Assembly (NCBI GenBank): GCA_964563965.1 | Contig: CAZLZI010000038.1 | Location: 1 to 10,299, forward strand | DNA length: 10,299 bases | From: CAZCAQ01 sp964563965 | Lineage (GTDB): Bacteria; Patescibacteriota; WWE3; UBA101185; UBA10185 | Reading direction: 5' to 3' | The notes under the pieces: model-generated | What the model was told of the DNA's origin: nothing | Seen by the model: the letters and a program-made list of their open reading frames with translations, nothing else | The model's database searches: none | In this document: one piece after another, positions 7,801-10,299 of the stretch | Position numbering within the stretch: the stretch's first letter is position 1 | Layout: each line of letters starts with the position of its first letter | Program-made: the position numbers and the translations under genes

Positions 7801-8200
7801 TTATGAAGACTTTGCCAAGTATCGCATTAGTGATTCAAGTTATGTACCGCGCACACCAACAACTAGGCGTCCTGTAGTTTATGATAAAAATCGCGAGGTA
7901 TCAGAGCAAGTAAGACTCTTGCGCGAAGAGCCTGAAAAACTTAATTTCAATGATACTTTTTGGAAGTCAATCTCGCTTACTGGTAATATTGGGTACTTAA
8001 AAGCTCCTCTTCAAATCCACCATGCTAAAGATGATGACGTTGTTAATATAGCTTATTCACGTGAGCTTGTAGACATACTTGCCACTAAGGATCTAACTTA
8101 TGACTATTTTGAATATGCAGGAGGAGGACATAACATTAATTCCCCCTATTTTGAAACAGCAATGCAACGAACTGTAGACTTTTTTACTCAAAACCTTTAG
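4880..8200 (+). CDS. Cu(I)-type P1B ATPase fused to an extracytoplasmic S9-like alpha/beta hydrolase
   Basis: One uninterrupted 1106-residue frame encodes two complete proteins. Residues 1-70 are a heavy-metal-associated domain with GMHCASC (11-17). Residues about 90-745 are a full P1B ATPase: TGEA (284-287), the metal-binding CPC (388-390), the phosphorylated Asp432 in DKTGT, the SEHP motif (468-471), TGDN (583-586) and GDGVNDAPAL (629-638). Helix 7 carries N687-x6-Y694-N695-x4-P700 and helix 8 M722-x2-S725-S726, the signature of Cu(I) exporters. An added hydrophobic helix (about 746-767) should carry the rest of the chain across the membrane. A hydrolase of the prolyl-oligopeptidase/dienelactone type follows: HGY oxyanion segment at 866, GHSMAG with Ser946, Asp1051 in AKDDDVV, and His1084 in GGGHN. 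An insert between the Ser and the Asp may be a lid. Separate copies of such anchored hydrolases are, as I recall, common in CPR genomes. The hydrolase substrate is unknown. M755 could in principle start a separate hydrolase, but it has no evident promoter or Shine-Dalgarno sequence. Confidence 0.93.
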   Translation: MSKKVTLNIFGMHCASCSILVERSLKAVSGVSSVNVNLSSEKAQVVVEENVAAASLIRAVEATGYTASEFIQGDTSTDEHKQEHLTSLKRRLGVSLVLCVPLLYFMLMDFTMLTPSLMPFMGIISLLVATPIQFIVGKPFYKGMWSALKLKTFNMDSLIAIGTSVAYFYSLVNFGNYVLMSKSFIGDGGKIHDLYFETSALLITFVLLGKYLELHAKSKTSDAVRKLLDRFPKTAHVVLQGKVLDVSLAEVQIGDVILVKPGEQVPVDGEIVHGQSTLDESSITGEAMPVAKKEKDFVYSGSLNKSGSFEFLAKHVGSNTLLARIVQTVEDAQNSKAPIQELSDSIARYFVPLVLLIALGTFVLWYFVFSASLSFALMTMIAVIVIACPCALGLATPTSLMVGTGKGASLGILIKNASALEVARKVTTIAFDKTGTLTNGAPSVTDIFSFGIDDYEVKRIAASLEKHSEHPIAQAIYSSFSTEVTSLYPVANFNSISGLGVMGEINNAKYELGNDKLLEKLTLSDTNLLMTKDRLESAGKSIVYLADSKQVLGIIGVSDTVKADAKTALDRLKEQGLELYMLTGDNEGTAKSIAAQVGIANVIARVLPTQKAEVIAKLKSEGKCVAMVGDGVNDAPALATADMSIVMGSGSDVSLETGDIVLMSGKLTDVAVALDLSKQVVSKIRQNMFFALVYNLIGIPIAARVFYSFGFLLKPEIAGLAMALSSISVVANALTLKFYTPFKRNIVSLIVPVLMFLVFTALFVLFARVKLPPEVDMPQPMQTQTLGSRTQKAKTYEYVSPISIDYLRSQKFDSPAPNTISKLSNGSNYERYIASYTSEEYTINGLLTVPTTPMPEGGFPAIVFIHGYLPPSTYVTTEKYTAYVDYLARNGFVVYKIDLRGHGTSQGQPTGAYFSSAYTIDAISALKALQKHTSVNPNRIGVWGHSMAGNASLRAMLVTSEFKAGVIWAGAVYSYEDFAKYRISDSSYVPRTPTTRRPVVYDKNREVSEQVRLLREEPEKLNFNDTFWKSISLTGNIGYLKAPLQIHHAKDDDVVNIAYSRELVDILATKDLTYDYFEYAGGGHNINSPYFETAMQRTVDFFTQNL

Positions 8201-8203
8201 GTT

Positions 8204-8232
8204 TAGACAATAGTTGACATGAAGTGTAAAAT
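8204..8232 (+). promoter_or_regulatory. Candidate promoter of the ZIP transporter
   Basis: TAGACA (8204-8209), a 17-bp spacer and TAAAAT (8227-8232) give a strong match. The -10 box ends 9 nt before ATG 8242, so the mRNA would have no leader or one of 1-3 nt. A perfect TTGACA at 8214-8219 lies within the spacer and has no well-placed -10 box of its own. Confidence 0.55.
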
Positions 8233-8241
8233 TGATTGTTA

Positions 8242-8979
8242 ATGACTGATATATACCCATTACTTTTAACTCTTTTTGCTACAGCTGTGATTAGTTTGTT
8301 CTCCCTTACTGGAGCAATAACACTTGTTTTTAGCAGACAAAGATTACAAGCTATTTTGATTTACTTTGTTTCTTTATCCGCTGGAACTTTAATGGGAGGA
8401 GCCTTTCTGCATCTAATGCCTGAGGCTCTTACCAACCTACCTTATAAAGATGTTTCCAATATGGTAATTGGTTCTTTTATTCTCTTTTTTTTGATTGAGA
8501 AAGTATTAAGGTGGCACCATCATCATGAATTGATAGATGAGAAACATACGCTTGGGCATATGAATTTACTTGGTGATCTAGTGCATAACTTTTTAGATGG
8601 CATTATTATTGCTGCAAGCTTTGCAACTGATATACGCCTTGGTGTGCTAACCTCAATAGCTGTAGCTTTGCATGAAATCCCACAAGAAATTGGCGACTTT
8701 GGTGTACTGCTTCATTCTGGTTATAGTGTTAAAAAAGCTCTTATTGCAAATTTATGTGTCTCATTAATGTCTGTCGTTGGTGCGTGTGTAGGCTATTTTT
8801 TAGTAGAGAGCATTGCAAATATAACGCCATTTATTATGGCATTTGCTGCCGGAGGTTTTATATACATCTCAACATCTGATCTATTGCCTGAAATTAGATC
8901 TGAAACACACCATCTTAAGTCTTGGATTAGTTTTGGGGTTTTTGTAATTGGCATTGTGTTTATGAGTTTTCTTGACTAG
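8242..8979 (+). CDS. ZIP-family divalent metal transporter
   Basis: A 245-residue polytopic membrane protein of the ZIP family, which moves Zn(II), Fe(II) or related divalent ions into the cytosol. The diagnostic metal-binding helices are both intact: HNFLDGIIIAASF (115-127) in helix IV with His115, Asn116 and Asp119, and ALHEIPQEIGDFGVL (142-156) in helix V with His144, Glu145 and Glu149. A His-rich loop between helices III and IV (WHHHHE, 91-96) is typical of a metal sensor or ligand loop. Seven to eight hydrophobic segments are visible. An in-frame TTG at 8236 would add two residues, but it probably lies upstream of the transcription start, so ATG 8242 is preferred. It sits 41 bp after the copper ATPase fusion, with its own promoter. 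The two make a small metal-homeostasis cluster. The actual ion cannot be told from sequence. Confidence 0.92.
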   Translation: MTDIYPLLLTLFATAVISLFSLTGAITLVFSRQRLQAILIYFVSLSAGTLMGGAFLHLMPEALTNLPYKDVSNMVIGSFILFFLIEKVLRWHHHHELIDEKHTLGHMNLLGDLVHNFLDGIIIAASFATDIRLGVLTSIAVALHEIPQEIGDFGVLLHSGYSVKKALIANLCVSLMSVVGACVGYFLVESIANITPFIMAFAAGGFIYISTSDLLPEIRSETHHLKSWISFGVFVIGIVFMSFLD

Positions 8980-8999
8980 CGGATCTACTTCAGTGCCTG

Positions 9000-9329
9000 T
9001 TAACCGGGTTTGATAAATCTTTGATATTTATCTAGTTTCTGCGTTGTTAGTGTAGATGTTACTAAGTAGTCTGACTTTTCCAAAGACACTCTTGTTAATC
9101 TGTATCTACCAAAGACTGTATGTGTTTTATGCAAGACCTGTTTTGAGAGGGTCAATTCATGGTTTTGACTGTGTACCACTTTCGCATGGGTATAGAGCTT
9201 GAGCAATCTAGTATATTCAGCTGTATCAAGCGGAAGGATGGTTTGAGCAAAGTTAATTTCTTTTCCGTAGGTACTATTTGTAGATGTGACAAGTCCAAAA
9301 ATAACTAGATAGAGTAGTTTTTTAAACAT
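9000..9329 (-). CDS. Small secreted protein of unknown function
   Basis: A 109-residue protein that I do not recognise. The N-terminus (MFKKLLYLVIFGLVTSTNS, 1-19) is a clear signal peptide with two lysines and a hydrophobic core. Cleavage near residue 20 would leave a mature protein of about 88 residues that is basic, rich in Thr, Leu and Lys, and free of cysteine. No further membrane helix is present, so it should be exported or loosely surface-bound. It starts 14 bp downstream of the stop of the WxL-like surface protein on the same strand with no separate promoter evident, so it is probably co-transcribed and may be an accessory factor. The convergent ZIP gene ends 20 bp away, with no clear terminator between them. 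Confidence 0.7.
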   Translation of the reverse strand: MFKKLLYLVIFGLVTSTNSTYGKEINFAQTILPLDTAEYTRLLKLYTHAKVVHSQNHELTLSKQVLHKTHTVFGRYRLTRVSLEKSDYLVTSTLTTQKLDKYQRFIKPG

Positions 9330-9343
9330 CAGTTCTTAAAGTA

Positions 9344-10299
9344 TTACAGGATAGTAAGTGTTAAGTCTACAGAATATGTTGAAGGCAATTGTTCGGCAGG
9401 GATGGTCTGTGTGACACCAATACCGGTTATGTCCCAATAACAGTTGGTATCGGCAGATGGTCCCGCTGTTACCAGAGTAATGGAATTAACTGGACTCACT
9501 TCATTGAAGGCGCTTGAGGAACCAAACGTTATGCCAGTATTAGTGCAGCCACCTTGTGGAGTACTAGTACCAACACTTGGATTAATACTTAACTGGCCCC
9601 CTAGACTATCAGAATCTGCTCCATCTCCTGCTTGAGCTGTGCCATCATTGAAATCATAATCACTACTCGTTCCATCCCAGAAAGCAGTTGGTCCCGCTGT
9701 TGCTGCAATTGAGACTGCCCATTGTTGAGAGCCTGTTGGGTTTGTTACCCTTATTTTCTCGGTTGATACTCCTAGTGTTCCTGTACTGGATTGATAGTTA
9801 AACTGAAATGCTTTAGCTGTTAATGGTACGCTTGGGCTTGCAACTGGGGTTCCTCCACTATCAACAATATCTGTTGACAGCCCCCCAAATAGCCAACACG
9901 AGGTGTCATTACCTGAAACATTCACACTTGTACTATCAAAAAGAATATCTTGAGTTCCCGTATAGCAGCCTGAGTCTTTAATATTTGTATAGGTTGAGCC
10001 ACTCATATATGTGTCAAATCTGGCAAGCCACTGGCTGCCATTGGTGTCGGATTCTACATTGATCATATTAGCTCCACTTCCTCCTGTAATTAAAAATTCA
10101 TCTTCAAAGACAAAGTAGGGTGTATTTGCTGTATGTTTTTGAAATTTAATAGTCTTGGCTGTGGCTGTGGATGTAAATTTATAGAAGGTTGTTGTTCCTG
10201 AAATCGTAGAGGTGCCACTTCCCCCAATTGCTACTGTCCCTGTTCTTGGAGTAAATGTTCCACTGCTGTTTGTCCAGTTTCCATTTAAGGTAATATTAT
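9344..10299 (-). CDS. C-terminal part of a secreted repeat protein with a WxL-like domain
   Basis: The frame enters from the right edge and runs 317 residues to a TAA. The ATG at 10066 is internal, because the same frame stays open with sensible sequence up to 10299. Counting from the edge, residues 1-50 hold Gly/Thr/Ser-rich, beta-rich repeat sequence (NGNWTNSSGTFTPRTG, then TISGTTTFYKF) of the kind seen in large surface adhesins of CPR and other bacteria. Residues about 160-317 resemble a WxL domain: EKIRVTNPTGSQQWAVSIAA with Trp193, then a second YWDI near 287, and the ending TIPAEQLPSTYSVDLTLTIL. Between them lies an Asp-rich insert (DYDFNDGTAQAGDGADSDS, about 213-231) that could bind calcium. 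Four cysteines (111, 134, 251, 286) could form two disulphides outside the cell. The protein probably sits on the cell surface. WxL domains bind peptidoglycan in Firmicutes; whether this version does is unknown. The N-terminus and signal peptide lie outside the window. Confidence 0.8.
   Translation of the reverse strand, partial: NITLNGNWTNSSGTFTPRTGTVAIGGSGTSTISGTTTFYKFTSTATAKTIKFQKHTANTPYFVFEDEFLITGGSGANMINVESDTNGSQWLARFDTYMSGSTYTNIKDSGCYTGTQDILFDSTSVNVSGNDTSCWLFGGLSTDIVDSGGTPVASPSVPLTAKAFQFNYQSSTGTLGVSTEKIRVTNPTGSQQWAVSIAATAGPTAFWDGTSSDYDFNDGTAQAGDGADSDSLGGQLSINPSVGTSTPQGGCTNTGITFGSSSAFNEVSPVNSITLVTAGPSADTNCYWDITGIGVTQTIPAEQLPSTYSVDLTLTIL

Noticed and set aside
8191..8204. Short hairpin AAACC-TTTA-GGTTT at the end of the ATPase fusion as a terminator
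   Set aside because: The stem is only 5 bp with no following T-tract, and it overlaps the -35 box of the ZIP promoter.
422..8979. TGA recoded as an amino acid
   Set aside because: Full-length proteins with complete motifs, including one of 1106 residues, are read without any in-frame TGA.
8980..9010. Bidirectional terminator between the ZIP gene and the small secreted gene
   Set aside because: Only a tiny AACC/GGTT pairing is visible, with no T-tracts.
9444..9635. Plus-strand open frame of 63 codons
   Set aside because: It is antisense to the WxL-like gene, with Pro/Leu-rich composition expected from a complementary frame and no promoter.
10064..10066. ATG 10066 as the true start of the surface protein
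   Set aside because: The frame stays open to the window edge and the upstream residues form typical repeat sequence continuous with the rest.
1..10299. tRNA genes, CRISPR arrays, insertion sequences or riboswitches
   Set aside because: I saw no cloverleaf arms, regularly spaced repeats, transposase sequence or long leaders. Intergenic regions are all under 80 bp.

Overview
The window looks like a compact, AT-rich genome fragment from a Candidate Phyla Radiation (Patescibacteria) bacterium. A Microgenomates-like lineage is my best guess, by inference only. The pointers are a secreted repeat protein with a WxL-like C-terminal domain, a membrane-anchored S9-type hydrolase, an HD protein of the COG3294 type, almost no intergenic DNA, no Shine-Dalgarno sequences at any start, and promoters that abut start codons. 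A run of exactly 100 N at 2756-2855 marks a scaffolded, probably metagenomic, assembly. Long ORFs with no in-frame TGA are consistent with the standard code.

Left part (1-4010): a partial multi-pass membrane protein (minus strand) diverges from a two-gene unit encoding a GalT-like HIT-superfamily nucleotidyltransferase and, directly abutting it, a GT4-type glycosyltransferase. A second GT4-type gene, interrupted by the assembly gap, converges on the first. Their 3' ends overlap by 36 bp within an imperfect inverted repeat that encodes both C-termini. A DedA/VTT membrane protein diverges from the second glycosyltransferase across a palindromic -10 box. These genes suggest sugar activation and transfer to a surface glycan.

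Middle (4007-8979): an HD-domain phosphohydrolase converges on the DedA gene (4-bp overlap). It diverges from a 1106-residue fusion: a complete Cu(I)-type P1B ATPase joined through an extra membrane helix to a complete S9-like alpha/beta hydrolase, predicted to lie outside the membrane. A ZIP-family metal transporter follows with its own promoter. Together these form a metal-homeostasis patch (copper export, divalent metal transport) with an unusual enzymatic appendage.

Right part (9000-10299): on the minus strand, the C-terminal 317 residues of a secreted repeat protein with a WxL-like domain and an Asp-rich, possibly calcium-binding insert, followed 14 bp later by a small signal-peptide protein. 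No RNA genes, CRISPR arrays or insertion sequences were seen. No stretch over 300 bases lacks a gene.

The most notable items are the ATPase-hydrolase fusion, the two homologous glycosyltransferase tails written on opposite strands of one inverted repeat, and the run of promoters compatible with leaderless mRNAs.
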